Of a DNA stretch of 64,000 nt, positions 36,201 to 46,330 are shown piece by piece. A program made the position numbers and the translations under genes. Where the stretch lies: NCBI GenBank assembly GCA_022592445.1, contig JABYQR010000052.1:1-64000 (forward strand). Reading direction: 5' to 3'. The notes under the pieces are model-generated. The model was not told the origin of the DNA. It was given only the letters and a program-made list of their open reading frames with translations, and ran no database searches. Source of the stretch: Cytidiella melzeri (lineage: Eukaryota > Basidiomycota > Agaricomycetes > Polyporales > Irpicaceae). Every line of letters starts with the position of its first letter. The stretch's first letter is position 1.

Positions 36201-39009
36201 TATTGGCAAGTTGTTAGAGAAAGTCATAGCGAAGCGATTACAATTTGAGTCGCAGAAGTTTGGCATTACTCATCCTTGCCAGTTTGGCGGAACGATGCAG
36301 CATTCAACTACGGATGCGGGAGTGCAAGTTGTTCACAACGTGCGAGAAGGATGGGCGAGGAATAGGTTGTCCTCTGCTCTTCTGGTAGACGTGGCGCAGT
36401 TTTTCCCGTCGGTCAACCACACTATAGCCACTGGCGTGTTTAGACGGCAGGGCTTTAATTCAAAAATCTGCGACTTCTTTGAGGATTACTTCAGGGGCCG
36501 TATGACCAAATTCTGCTTCCAGGGGTCTGAGACAGACCCTAAGGATTGTTCGGTAGGAGCAGGGCAGGGCGCTGTCTTATCTCCACCGTTAACAGCATTG
36601 TACCTAGCTCCGGCTCTACATCATGTGGCGCCCACGAACCAGGTGCTTGAGGGGGATCAAACCCTGCAATTCTTTGTCGATGATGGGTGGATACATGTAT
36701 TTGGCCCTCCAATGGCAAAAGCGCGCATTAACCAACAACTTATAGCAAACGCTAGGTTGCTGGAACGCATATATGTAAAAATGACCGATGCCATGAGAAT
36801 GGCAGGGTTAGAAGTAGAAGGGGATAAGACCGAACTTATCCACTTCAGAAATAGCACCAAACCTTGGAGCCCAGGTGAACCTTTGGGCCCAAGTGTGAAT
36901 TTGCCAAGCCATGACGGGACAGTAATTGTCATTAAGCCTAAGGAGGTTGTACGATACCTGGGCTTCTTTTTCACTCCTAGACTTACATGGAGGGAGCACA
37001 TAAGACGGTATGCTAACAAGGCGTGTAGCACTGTCAATGCGTTGCGATTACTTGGTAATTCTCAACGAGGATTTAATCCTTATCATAAGAGACGGTTATA
37101 CATCTCTAACGTGCTTCCAGTCCTACTCTACGGTGCACAACTGTGGTGGGATCCCAATTGGAAGCGACAGAAATGGATTGCGAAAGAGCTTCAACTTGCT
37201 CAGTCGCGAGCTGCGAGGTGGATCACAGGTGGCTTTAAGACCACTCCGATTGGTGCACTCGAGATGATGGCTGGGCTCATTCCCATCCGACACCAAGTAG
37301 ACAAATTTATGTCGAAAGCTGCTCTTAGAGTGAGAACAGTGCATCGAGGTCACCCCCTCCGGGCTAATCTCCCGGCGGAGTGGGAGACAAACGATGCAAA
37401 TTGTCGCATGCCTTTTCCTTTGGGGGCACGACGATATAAAGTGGATTCGCCTTTGGCGCACATCCATAGAATAGGGATGACTTCAGACGAAGCCTTTGAT
37501 CCTGTTGATGTTGAAAACTGGCCTGGTAAACGCATTCTAGATGAGTTCCAGGACAGAATCAAGTTCTTTGTGGATGCGCCTAACAAATCCTCCAACGATT
37601 TTAAGTCGTGGGTGGATGGAGATCTGAAACCTCGAATTGAGTTCACAGAACATAATGAAGACATTCGTTCAGTTTGGACTGACGGATCTCTTATATGGGA
37701 TGGGTCTGCAAGAAGACGCAAGTCAGGAGCAGCCTGGACTACACGACACATGGGTGTAACTCTTACTAGGAAACACACCCCTATGGGCAATTCTGGCGTA
37801 TATGACGCTGAAATTTGCGCTCTTGCTATGGGTATTAGTGATGCTGTCATGAACATTCCTGATAGTATCACTGAAATCCACCTCTTTGCTGACAACAAGT
37901 CTGCATTGCAATCCATCCTGAAGCCAAATGTTGGCCCAGGACAGATGATGCGTTTGGTAGCGTGCCGAAGGGTGCGAGACTTCTTGAGCGCAAACCCTGC
38001 ACGCTATGTGGGGCTGCATTGGGTACCAAGTCACATTGGCCTCGCACTCAACGAGGACATGGACAAATTTGCCAAAGAGGCTACAGAAAAACCACAACCG
38101 AGATTTACCTCGTGGAGTGTGGCACGTCAAGACAAAGATGCAATGGCTATTAAACGGTGGCATCGTCTTATGAAAGACTTTGATTACAAAGGGCACAGCA
38201 ACGTTATTAAAACGTCTGAATTCAAGGGAGTGACACCAGTGGCCAAACGGCATTGGTGGTTGAAAAACCTTGGCGGAGCTCAGTCAGCGTTGTATAACGT
38301 TGATAAGCCTGATAATACAGTGGGTGTGGCGGAATATGCTGCTGCTACACGTCTCATCTCAGGACACATGCCTATTGGCGAGTTCCGTGAAAGATTTCAC
38401 CTGGAGGGCCCCGCGGAATGTGCGTGTGGCGCTATTGAAACTCGAAAGCATCTGCTGGACGAGTGTCTTTTGTGGTACCGTGCTTGGAGACCACCTGACC
38501 CATACAACCAAGAGGAGCTAGCAGCTCTTGCGAGTATGGATTCTGCAGATTTCCAAAACTGCACACAGTCGTTTGGACAAAACGAACTCCTTGTGTTCTT
38601 GATCATGAACCCCATGGCAGGAACTTTTGAATGGGCTAAGCTGGTGGAAACGAGAACCTCAGATTTAGCTGCAAATTGTTTCAACTCCTACGCGGTAACA
38701 CGAGTATGGGTTGAGACAATACTTAAACAAACCGTGTTTGGTGCCCATACCAAGTGGAAACCAATCGATTACAGCCCCAAATCCCACCGGCAGTTTATGC
38801 GTGAGGTGTGGAGATCAGGACATGAGTGGACTATAAGGACGCTCATACACAAAGGGGAGGCTTCTGAGGAGCAGAAGCGTGACCCAATATTGAAGGTGAA
38901 GAAGCCAAGGAGAAACATATTCCGGCGGATGATCACCATGCCAAGGCGGAAGCTGAGGCCAATGCTAGGTCGGAGGAGGACCGAGCAAAGTTCGTCGACT
39001 GGTTTTTAG
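33229..39009 (+). pseudogene. LINE ORF2: endonuclease, reverse transcriptase, RNase H (three frameshifts)
   Basis: Open from about 33229 to TAG at 39007-39009, with frame changes near 33660, 33770 and 35830. The N-terminal 400 codons are Ser/Pro/Asp-rich. APE-type endonuclease is at about 34490-35210: SANVQKSRYN, ICVQEPFWG, FMCGDFNIRHPNW, LDLVWADP, NNSDHSILEW. Reverse transcriptase is at about 35930-37050: APGPDHLSWFWL, AYRPIVLLNCIGKLLEKVI, LLVDVAQFFPSVNH, GAGQGAVLSPPL, and the catalytic FVDDG at about 36670. RNase H is at about 37670-38090 with WTDGS, YDAEICAL, FADNKSAL and WVPSHIG..NEDMDKFA, so all acidic residues are present. A CxC-x10-H-x4-C motif at about 38415-38460 ends the protein. 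It would perform target-primed reverse transcription. Confidence 0.92.
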
Positions 39010-39798
39010 AAATCTAACAGACGACCTGGAGTTCAAATCTCCATACTCCAGTTGGTGGGGGCCGCAGAGGGAGCGGCAATACCTTGCTAATGGAAGGCCA
39101 GCGGATGCGCTGGATTTCGGAGAGGATGAGTTTCGCCTTCCTGTGGCAAACAGTGATTCCAATTCGAGACGCGATGGTCATCATGAGGACGGTGGCGAGG
39201 TCGACCCCTCGCTGTCGGAATCTACGCGGTGGCGGGCGAACCCCAGTCAGACAGGACGTTTGGCTTGGGGGGAACCCACGGATGCGGGTTGGGGTGTTCT
39301 CTACCCTGCATCCGGCGAAGGAACCCTTCACCTAAGTGAGTGAAAGGGCTTTTGTGTGCCATGACCTGGCATGTTGGTGAATGTTTTGTTTCTTCAACGG
39401 AGGGGGGGTTATTTTCTCTTTCTGCGTAGTAGCGACAACGCGCTTAGACGGGGCTAAGTCATCAGGCCTAGGACATACCACATTCAACCGTCCTGAAAAA
39501 ACCGTCAGAAAGTAGCAGTTGCAGCGGGCACTCGCAGCCGCAGGCCAACATGGGGCCGGGGGTCTATGTCTCCCTTTCTGTTTCTGCCAAGTATAGGTTG
39601 TGACACTTGGGCGGTGCCTGAACACCACTGCCTCGCTGTCCGGTCCACACCACTCATCCGAGGACTGTATAAAACAACCCACAATCGGGACGGGCGCTGG
39701 CAGCCGTTTCATGGTTTCGGATTATGGTCTCACATGTAACTACGTTACGCACGGACCTTTATAAACTTAGATAATAAAAAAAAAAAAAAAAAAAAAAA
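39010..39798 (+). other. LINE 3' UTR and poly(A) tail
   Basis: About 770 bp after the ORF2 stop without a long ORF, ending in AATAAA-rich sequence and 20-odd A residues (about 39776-39798) directly before the 15-bp target duplication. Confidence 0.85.
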
Positions 39799-39813
39799 GA
39801 CTGGCACTTAACA
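39799..39813. repeat. 3' target-site duplication of the LINE
   Basis: GACTGGCACTTAACA, identical to 29915-29929. Confidence 0.92.
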
Positions 39814-39895
39814 AGTGTAAACAATGATTGGCGCCACGGCCGGCACATGCGGACTTTGAAGTTACTCGCAGACACTCAAGAAATTATCAACATTT

Positions 39896-40216
39896 GTGAG
39901 AATAGTTCCTCGACTTCAATCATTCATTTACGACATGGAACAGCGGTCCGATTTCTTTGCGCACCCTAGCTCTTTACATGTTTTATCTACAACTCGTACC
40001 ACACTGCAGCAAGTGTCGTCCATTGAAGAAATTCGCTCAGCATGCCTAGAAGCATTTGGACTGAGGGCGTGCCGACTGCAGTGTCTGTTTGCGCAGGCAT
40101 TACTTTGCCGGAAGGATGCGCTCTTCGAGGTTGGCACCGGAGTCAGAAAGACCTTTAGGTGGTATGAGAACTCCTGGTTAAATGCATATAGAATCCATGA
40201 GTATATGTTGGTGTGA
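39896..40216 (+). pseudogene. Helicase N-terminal fragment (RecQ-like, damaged Walker A) inside the TIR element
   Basis: The frame contains EEIRSACLEAFGLRACRLQC, FAQALLCRKDALFEVGTGVRKTF: the layout of the N-terminus of fungal RecQ-type DEAD/DEAH helicases (FG..PC..Q..AQ..L...D.....GTGxGKT). The Walker A glycine before Lys is Arg (GTGVRKT), and the reading frame ends at 40214-40216 with no later helicase motif. It starts exactly where the left TIR homology ends (39898). A captured, dead gene fragment is the simplest reading. Confidence 0.5.
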
Positions 40217-40283
40217 TGAGAGGCAAGTACGCCCTGGATTTCTTTGAAGACGGTATACATAAAGGTTGATGTGATACTTAGGT

Positions 40284-41036
40284 CACACTACTTACGCCTT
40301 CTCCGATGGGTCAGCTCGAGCAGGAACTCCGGATGTCGCCGCCGCCGCCTACCGCTTGTACGTTGGTCGCGCCCTCATTGCCTCAAAGGCATACGCTTAC
40401 TCAAACGCCACGTCGTTCAACGCGAAGGTCCTCGCACTCGCCGCGTGCATCACGAGAGGCATCACCACCACCTCCACGGACCTTCATATCTTCTGTGATA
40501 GCGAGTCTGCGGTGTCCACTCTCCTCAGAGTGGATCCGCACTCCGCCCAGGCCATATCCATCAGTACCACCACACGTTTCCGCGCCTGGTTTTCCGTAAA
40601 CCCTGCGGCCCACCTCCATCTTCACTGGTGTCCTGGTCATGTCGGCATCGAGCAAAACAAACAGGTCGACCAGCTCGCCTGAGAAGCACTGGAGAACCGT
40701 GACCCAATACCATTCACCTCGGTTGCATGGACCAGGAAGATGGCCAAAATGCGTGCGATTGCCACGTGGACGAACATGTGCAAACACCCCGCATATCGAG
40801 GCCACAAATTTCTGCACGGCCGACAACCAATTGTCCCCTCCACTCACAAAGGAGGGAAATTTCTCACCCGATTCACCACCAACAGCCTGGCCGCACAAGC
40901 AGCCCGAGCCATTCTTAATCACGCACCCACCGGGGAGTACCGCTCGCGATTCCTCCCAACCAAAGCCACCCGTTGCAACCAATGCAGCATCTTTCACTCT
41001 CGCGCACATATTCTCAACCAGTGCACTCGGTACTGA
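40284..41036 (+). pseudogene. RNase H domain plus zinc motif from a LINE, with in-frame stop and mutated catalytic Glu
   Basis: One frame runs from about 40284 to TGA at 41034-41036 with a single internal TGA at 40680-40682. RNase H landmarks: AFSDGSARAG (first Asp), SFNAKVLALAACI where the catalytic Glu of the usual NAE motif is Lys, LHIFCDSESAV (third acidic), and HWCPGHVGIEQNKQVDQLA (His and last Asp). After the stop the frame resumes with WTRKMAKMRAIATW and ends in a CNQCSIFHSRAHILNQC zinc motif as found after RNase H in LINE ORF2. It is not the same copy as the nested LINE. Inactive relic or captured fragment. Confidence 0.7.
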
Positions 41037-41390
41037 CGGCCGCGGCGCAACTTCTTGGAGTTCCTCAAGAACTCGGCTGCTCCTGCTCCTGCCCTTCACA
41101 CCTTCTTGCTTGAGAATCCCCTCGCCTTCACTTTCTGTCATGGATGGCCTGACTAGCCCTTAATTTTCGCAATTTACCTCTTGTTTTTATCTGTAAAACT
41201 CCGGGCTACAACCCAGTTTCAATTCTCTCTGCATAAACTCCTTTTGCACGTCTATTAAGCGCCCGTATCACGTGGCTTAGACGCTCCACACGGTCACATT
41301 ACTTGCTACTACGTCACACTGGCATGTGACTTAGCTTAAGTAAGACCACATGGCTACAGACACATGGTTCAGCCCATAGCTAGGGTTTGA

Positions 41391-41788
41391 TGTCATAAAT
41401 GACGTCCACATGGACTCCTTTTGTTCTTTCCTTATTGTTCTCTTTATGGAAGGATGTTCTCACAGGTGTGGGAATGGAATACAATAGTTGGTCTCCTTTT
41501 AGATAGATTCTCTCACGGGTAGAGTTCTTGGCAAGGTCTAGACAATAGCTATTGTTCTCCTTTAGGTAGTTCTTTTGTTCTTCGTTCACACGGCTTCTTG
41601 CAAAGCCTGCCCTCAACATGGTCTGTGCGCAGGTCCCTGAAGTCTATATATACTGCTGCATGTACGCTCCTAGCCCCCATCTCGACCTCTTGGTCTTTAC
41701 TGGGCTAGGTAAGCAAATCCCCTCTGTACTACATAGCTGGTAGTCAGAATACTAACTTGGTCTTTACTGGGCTAGCAACTTGCATAAA
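41391..41788 (+). repeat. Possible solo LTR-like segment in the TIR element
   Basis: 398 bp beginning TGTCATAAATGACGTCC and flanked on both sides by GTTTGA (41385-41390 and 41789-41794). It contains a TATA box (CTATATATAC at 41644-41653) followed by CTGCT and CTCCTAG, the same arrangement as the solo LTR at 44991-45481, and a 20-bp direct repeat at 41689-41708 and 41756-41775. The right end lacks a clear CA, so the call is tentative. Confidence 0.3.
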
Positions 41789-42121
41789 GTTTGATAGCTG
41801 GTGAGAGCATTGTGCTTCAAGCCTGCCACCACCTCTTCGTCGTCTTCCACACCGTGTCCCTTTTAGTTGCGTCGAGCTTCGTCTCCGTGACACTTTCGAT
41901 CACGCTCCTGGTAATAATGAGTCATTACTTACCTAGATGCGTTCTTTCGTTGCACATATCGCGCGTCTTGACTTTTAGTCTTCCTGTTACGCATATTCTA
42001 CCGTGTGTATATTACCTTAGTATCTACCGTCCCTGGCTTCGCTGACAAATAATAAGATTGATTTAAAATAAAAAAAGATTGTCTCTACATCTGGAATCTT
42101 ACATCAACGTCACAATACTTG

Positions 42122-42376
42122 CACAAACGTTGATAATTTCTTGAGTGTCTGCGAGTAACTTCAAAGTCCGCATGTGCCGGCCGTGGCGCCAATCATTGTT
42201 TACACTTGTTAAGTGCCAGTCGTCGGAGGGAGGGAAGCAGAAATAAGGTTGGGAGAATAGCACGTGTTGAATTGATCGATTTCTAAAAACAGTATTACAC
42301 TAAACACAACCAAATATCCCTCGAGACCCCGCATGTCTTCTGCTCTCCCAACCGAAGACGACTGGGTAGGAGTCTG
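42122..42376 (-). repeat. Right 255-bp TIR (uninterrupted empty-site copy)
   Basis: Reverse complement of 29760-29929 joined to 39814-39898 with only scattered mismatches. Because it lacks the LINE it shows the exact sequence of the insertion site before the LINE arrived. Confidence 0.88.
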
Positions 42377-42385
42377 GTGAGAACC
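42377..42385. repeat. Right 9-bp target duplication
   Basis: GTGAGAACC, identical to 29751-29759. Confidence 0.85.
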
Positions 42386-42763
42386 CACTATTCGGGAATC
42401 GAGCGGACTCGGGGCTATTTGCGGAACGTTAGGGAGTATTAGAGTGCAATCTCATCTACTCAAGACTTGGGCGCCTCCGGTTTGATGACTAACTTAGCTA
42501 CTCGGGACAGTTGTTTTCAACCGTCCACAATGTACGCTACTCGAAGCTTTCCAGAAATTCACGCGTTCTCCTTACCTATTTGACTGAAATGCATGAGATG
42601 CCCCGGCTTCGTATATGGTAAGCATTTAAGCGCTATCGCGCCGCTGTAAAGACGTACTGTGTGCTGCGCTGGCAGGTTGCAGCTTGCCGCAACATTCAGT
42701 ACATTCAGTGAGCATACTGTTAGCAATCTACGCTTCATCTAACGAAGCTCATGCAATTTGTAG
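42386..42763. other. Spacer between the TIR element and the Plavaka-like relic
   Basis: 378 bp. It should continue the original sequence downstream of the DJ-1 gene. No ORF is supported. Confidence 0.35.
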
Positions 42764-43318
42764 ATGTGTACATTAGATTGGAAATACCTCTGTCATTGTG
42801 GTGTTTACTGCAATGTGCTCACGGAAGTCTTGAAGACCACTTACTATGCCCACCTCAAGCTTACACCAAGATCCACCACTGAACAAACATTGCTAGCTCT
42901 CCAGCCCTCCACATCAGCTTTTTTGGAAGCACGCGAGAACATCATTGCTGCTCAGCAAGCAGAACACGACGTGCTTGCCCGTGCGGGTGACTGTGCTGCA
43001 AGGATAGTGGCGCTGGCAAACCACTCTAACGATACAGGCATCAGTGCGAGAGCCCACCCACAGAACAACACGCAAGTATATGGTCAAACTGACAGAACTG
43101 TAACTACGGTAAGTCAACAGCGTTGCACAAGTACAGGTATGCTCACCCCCTCAGAGTTCTAATAGCAACCCCGCATGCTCTGAATGGCATTCTCGGAGCT
43201 CAATGAAGACCTACTGATGTCGGGGGCGGGAAGTGCACCACTGTTTGCACAAGGCCCCCAGACGCCGCCTGCTCCAATGCAATCCTATGCCAATCAGTCC
43301 GCCTCTGGCAGCGCGCAG

Positions 43319-43515
43319 TGTTGTTTTTTTGAAGGGATGAACACAATGTTGTTATTGGATAGCCACAAAAATACACGGTTTTTATATTATTTTAACAAAA
43401 CGGATAAGATGGAAAGGGAATGTCAAAACGAGTAATGCGCACGGAATGACGAAGGCGGGCGGCGGGAACAAACAGATGCAAACAAAAATGAGGCAGAAAA
43501 CTCAAAATAACAACA
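43319..43515 (-). repeat. 3' LTR of the gag-only element
   Basis: 197 bp, about 5% different from the other LTR at 44568-44764. Confidence 0.9.
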
Positions 43516-43557
43516 CTTCCCCTCAACGAGCAGAGCGTGAGAACAAACGCGAGTTGC

Positions 43558-44406
43558 CTAGAAGTTATACTCCAGCGCGTCAGTGTGAGTGTGCGAACCA
43601 ATTGTAACGAGGGGGTCCGTAGTGACCATTGAATAAGCTGCCGGCGGAGTTGCCAAATTGGACTGAGCGGCGGGCTTGTCCTGTTCCTCACATTCGGGTC
43701 TGATGTGACCTTCCTTGCCACACTTGTGACAAGTGACTCCAGTGCGAAAACACCATTTCTTCGGCACAACGCAAGTGGCTGCAAAAGTCTGGGCAGTGCC
43801 GCGGGACTTGCGCCGAGATTCCTCCTGCACGATACGACCAATAAGGCTGGCAGAGGTGAGATTGCCATCAGCGGCAGTGACAGAAACGAATGTGTTCCAA
43901 GATTCTGGTAACGCTGATAAAATGCACATTCCAAGATTGTTATTGCCCAATGCAGTAGCGGTTCCCCGAACCATATTATATTCAATCCAGAGACGCTTAA
44001 TGTCTCGGATCTTCACCGTGAGATCCTCCGTCTCATCGATACGGTAACTAAAAAGTTTTTGTCGGATGACGACGCGGGCAACACTGCCCTGAGTGGCAAA
44101 AACGTTGGCCAAGGCATCAAAAGCCTCCTTTGAAGTTTCGGCAGCCATCACATGCATCATCATATCATTGTTGATGCGGAGACGGATCGTGGTAAGCACC
44201 TTCTGATCTTTGGCTTCCTATTCGCTAGTGTCTCCTCACCTCGGCTTCTCCACAGTTCTGCTGACATGACTCCAAAGGTCCAATTCCTGGAGGATGTTGC
44301 TAAGCTGGATTTGCCACGTGAGATCATTTTCCGGTCCGGCGAGAGGGGTGATCCGATACGCAGATGATGTCGATGTAGGGACAGGGGTGGCAACTTCTTC
44401 AGCCAT
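43558..44406 (-). pseudogene. Copia-type Gag with CCHC knuckle; two in-frame stops
   Basis: Starts at ATG 44406 (MAEEVATPVPTSTSSAYRI, then ENDLTWQIQLSNILQELDLW) and ends at TAG 43560-43558. TGA at 44238-44236 and TAG at 44220-44218 interrupt it, after which the frame stays open (KVLTTIRLRINNDMMMHVMA, TSKEAFDALANVFATQG, VIRQKLFSYRIDETEDL, IKRLWIEYNMV). A CHKCGKEGHIRPEC knuckle lies near 43720. This is the UBN2/Gag fold of Ty1/copia elements. The stops mean this copy makes no full Gag. Confidence 0.85.
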
Positions 44407-44550
44407 AATGAATAAGATTTGATATTGATACGGTGGCCTAAGAGCGTAATGCTGACATAATGTCGCCCAGAATAAGAGAGGTTTAGCCTAAGGGCGCAAT
44501 GCCGAGCTAGTGTCGCCGCGAGATGAAAATCGAGAGGGTGTGCGCCTAGA

Positions 44551-44567
44551 GCGCGGGGCTCATAACC
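44551..44567 (-). promoter_or_regulatory. Primer-binding site complementary to the initiator tRNA-Met anticodon arm
   Basis: On the minus strand, GGTTATGAGCCCCGCGC immediately follows the 5' LTR. It is complementary to GGGCTCATAACC, the anticodon-arm sequence of eukaryotic initiator tRNA-Met, the 'half-tRNA' priming used by many copia elements. Confidence 0.75.
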
Positions 44568-44764
44568 TGTTGTTTTTTCAAAGGGATGAACACAATGTTG
44601 TTATTGGATAGCCACAAAAATACACGGTTTTTATATTATTTCAACAAAACGGATAAGACGGAAAGGGAATGTCGAAACAAGTAATGCGCGCGGAATGACA
44701 AAGGCAGGTGGCGGGAACAAATGGATGCAAACAAAAATGAGGTGGAAAACTCAAAATAACAACA
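44568..44764 (-). repeat. 5' LTR of the gag-only element
   Basis: 197 bp; on the minus strand it ends AACAACA directly before the primer-binding site. Confidence 0.9.
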
Positions 44765-44990
44765 CGCAGCAAGGTACAGCCGCAGGTGGTACCAGCTTTA
44801 CCCAGGGAGCTGCTCCTGGAGACCTAGGGAGCCTCGACAACATGGACGTTCAGGCTGCTTGCAACAACGCTGAAGGCAAAGTGATACATCCAGACGAGTC
44901 GAGCTCGGAGCATGACAACAACTCAGCAGACAAGGACGATGGACCCCCGGTCACACATATACATGACTTGAGAGTAGCTCAGTCATTTAT

Positions 44991-45481
44991 TGTGAAAGCG
45001 AGATTGTATCGCTGATCATCAGAGATCAGATCTATGGATGATGTAGATTAGATATGTAGATAGATAAGATCAGATAGTACATAGCATGTGATTCCATTAT
45101 CATTATGGCCACACACAATGCAATACTTGCACCTTGTTGCATTGTCTTCCAGTAGTTTCCATGACTGAATAGCAGAAGTCCCATGAGGCTTCTCCATGAC
45201 TCATATTTTATATACCAAATGTATTGAGCTTACTAAAGGCTCAGTCAGCACCATTCAGTTATGTAGGATGCTCAGTCATCACTTACATTCTCTATTCAGT
45301 ATTATTAGCAAGCAGGACTGTGCATTACCAATCCTTACTCATATGACATTACTGTAGCATTAGTAATCTAGTTACAGACATGTTTATATACTGCTCCTAG
45401 AAAGCAGAGAAACAACAAGACACTTACTCCCAGAGTTAGTTGACCTTCCAAGTCATCCCCTACACTTGTAACTTTCAAACA
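44991..45481 (+). repeat. Solo LTR (copia-type), 491 bp, with TTTAT duplication
   Basis: Begins TGTGAAAG, ends CTTTCAAACA, flanked by TTTAT at 44986-44990 and 45482-45486. Removing it with one TTTAT restores the host reading frame (TCA TTT ATT GAT GCG). A TATA-like TTTATATACTGCTCCTAG lies at about 45383-45400, as expected for an LTR promoter. Confidence 0.8.
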
Positions 45482-45751
45482 TTTATTGATGCGCTCAAGT
45501 CTGCAAGCCTCGCAGATGGGCTTCGCTCTGACATGTTGGATCGGCAGCGCAACTCGCCCCAGGAGATTCTGGACATCACAGATGCCTCGCTGCACTTCTC
45601 GCTCATGGTGTTTCTCTTCCTTGATCTTGCATCCAAAAATGTCTATAACAACCTGCGCAAGGCCAACTCTGCATTTCCCGGAAATGTTCCGCTCCTCTCG
45701 CTTGACCAAATTAAACGCAAGGCCCAGGAGATAAGCGGTATATATCCTGTC

Positions 45752-46330
45752 TTACACAATGCTGAACAATGATGAGGAGCCCTGCTCTGATTCCTCACCA
45801 CGTTGTGCAGATGTTCCAATGATTTTGGAGGCCTTGAAGACTCCATAGGCTGTGTACTGGTGGGCGGAAGGTGCATCATCTGTGAGCCAGACTGGCTTGG
45901 CCTGCTGCACCTTGTTGGGACTATGAGCGGTAACCCAGCTATAGATGCGCTGCTCAAGATTAGCAAGGTACATGAGGACATTGGGAAGACTTACAGCGGT
46001 GAGCTTGGGTATGTCGATGCAACCCTGAAACTGTTTGTCACTTTCTGCTCTTCGCTGAGTCGTCCTAGTATGCCCCAGCTTCTTGCAAAGAGAACAATGT
46101 AAGGCAAAATCATGGTCACTCTCGTCTTCCTGGAACTGAGAACCGAACCGCTGAAGATAGAGTTTGGTTATTTTGGCTGCTGCGGCCTTGAAGCCTCTGT
46201 CTTGGTTTCCCTTGAGGCGAACTCTAGCTACCTTTACTGCATGACCTTGCTCGTCTAGCTGTTCAACTCAGGGGGCATTTGATCTGATTTTTTGCTGGAT
46301 AACATCCGTCGCAAAGGTAAGGTGTAACCA
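45752..46330 (-). pseudogene. Fragment of an unrecognised transposon-associated ORF
   Basis: Minus-strand frame from about 46330 to a stop at 45754-45752, with one in-frame stop near 46265. Segments: KPFSDNERDWLHLTFATDVI, VARVRLKGNQDRGFKAAA, HDFALHCSLCKKLGHTRTTQ (a CxxC..H pair), VSLPNVLMYLANLEQRIYSW. Long open coding in one frame supports former function, but I recognise no family. Its 3' end abuts the plus-strand Plavaka-like relic, so one of the two was inserted or rearranged here. Confidence 0.45.

Larger units (their letters stand above)
29930..39798 (+). mobile_element. Near full-length LINE (Tad/I-type non-LTR retrotransposon)
   Basis: A 9.87-kb insertion flanked by a perfect 15-bp duplication and ending in a poly(A) tail (about 39776-39798). 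It encodes an ORF1 with zinc knuckles and an ORF2 with APE endonuclease, reverse transcriptase, RNase H and a C-terminal CCHC motif. Few stop codons interrupt these ORFs but about four single-base frameshifts exist (about 31726, 33660, 33770, 35830), so the copy is young but probably inactive, unless some shifts are sequencing errors or programmed. It sits in the left TIR of the surrounding DNA transposon. Confidence 0.93.
29760..42376. mobile_element. Long-TIR DNA transposon (Mutator-like, non-autonomous) carrying a nested LINE
   Basis: The ends are inverted copies of each other starting CAGACTCCTACCCAGT at 29760 and ending with its complement at 42376. The TIR is 255 bp: left half 29760-29929 continues at 39814-39898 after the nested LINE; the right TIR is 42122-42376. 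A 9-bp duplication GTGAGAACC flanks the whole. Without the LINE the element is about 2.73 kb. Long TIRs with 9-bp duplications are typical of Mutator-like elements. No transposase is visible inside; instead there are fragments of a helicase-like gene and an RNase H ORF, so it looks like a non-autonomous element that has captured sequence. Confidence 0.8.
43319..44764 (-). mobile_element. Gag-only Ty1/copia-type LTR retrotransposon, non-autonomous
   Basis: Two 197-bp LTRs (43319-43515 and 44568-44764) in direct orientation, TG..CA ends, flanked by the 5-bp duplication CGCAG (43314-43318 and 44765-44769). On the minus strand the order is 5' LTR, primer-binding site, gag, purine tract GAGGGGAAG, 3' LTR. 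Total only 1446 bp: there is no protease, integrase or reverse transcriptase, so it must be mobilised by another element. Confidence 0.9.
42764..45772 (+). pseudogene. Plavaka-like (CACTA-type) transposase N-terminal relic, split by two LTR insertions
   Basis: Coding segments lie at 42764-43140, 43184-43318, 44770-44990 and 45487-45772. Across each insertion the frame is exactly restored once one target copy is removed: ..SGSAQ joins QGTAAGG.., and HDLRVAQSFI joins IDALKSASLADGL. The wording HLHDLRVAQSFI, LRSDMLDRQRN, ILDITDASLHFSLMVFLFL and LSLDQIKRKAQEISGIYPVLH matches the N-terminal region of Plavaka-type transposases common in mushroom genomes; an upstream CHCGVYC..TTYYAHL block may be their N-terminal zinc motif. 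The catalytic part is missing: homology stops at 45760 and minus-strand coding sequence begins. Family name from memory, moderate certainty. Confidence 0.5.

Noticed and set aside
39030..39056. T-arm-like GGAGTTCAAATCTCC sequence suggesting a tRNA or SINE
   Set aside because: No matching D-arm, anticodon arm or acceptor stem; it lies in the LINE 3' UTR.
45000..45486. 9-bp CATTTATTG repeat around the insertion, suggesting a MULE or hAT element
   Set aside because: Part of the match belongs to the element end (AAACA); with TG..CA borders the duplication is 5 bp TTTAT, as for an LTR.
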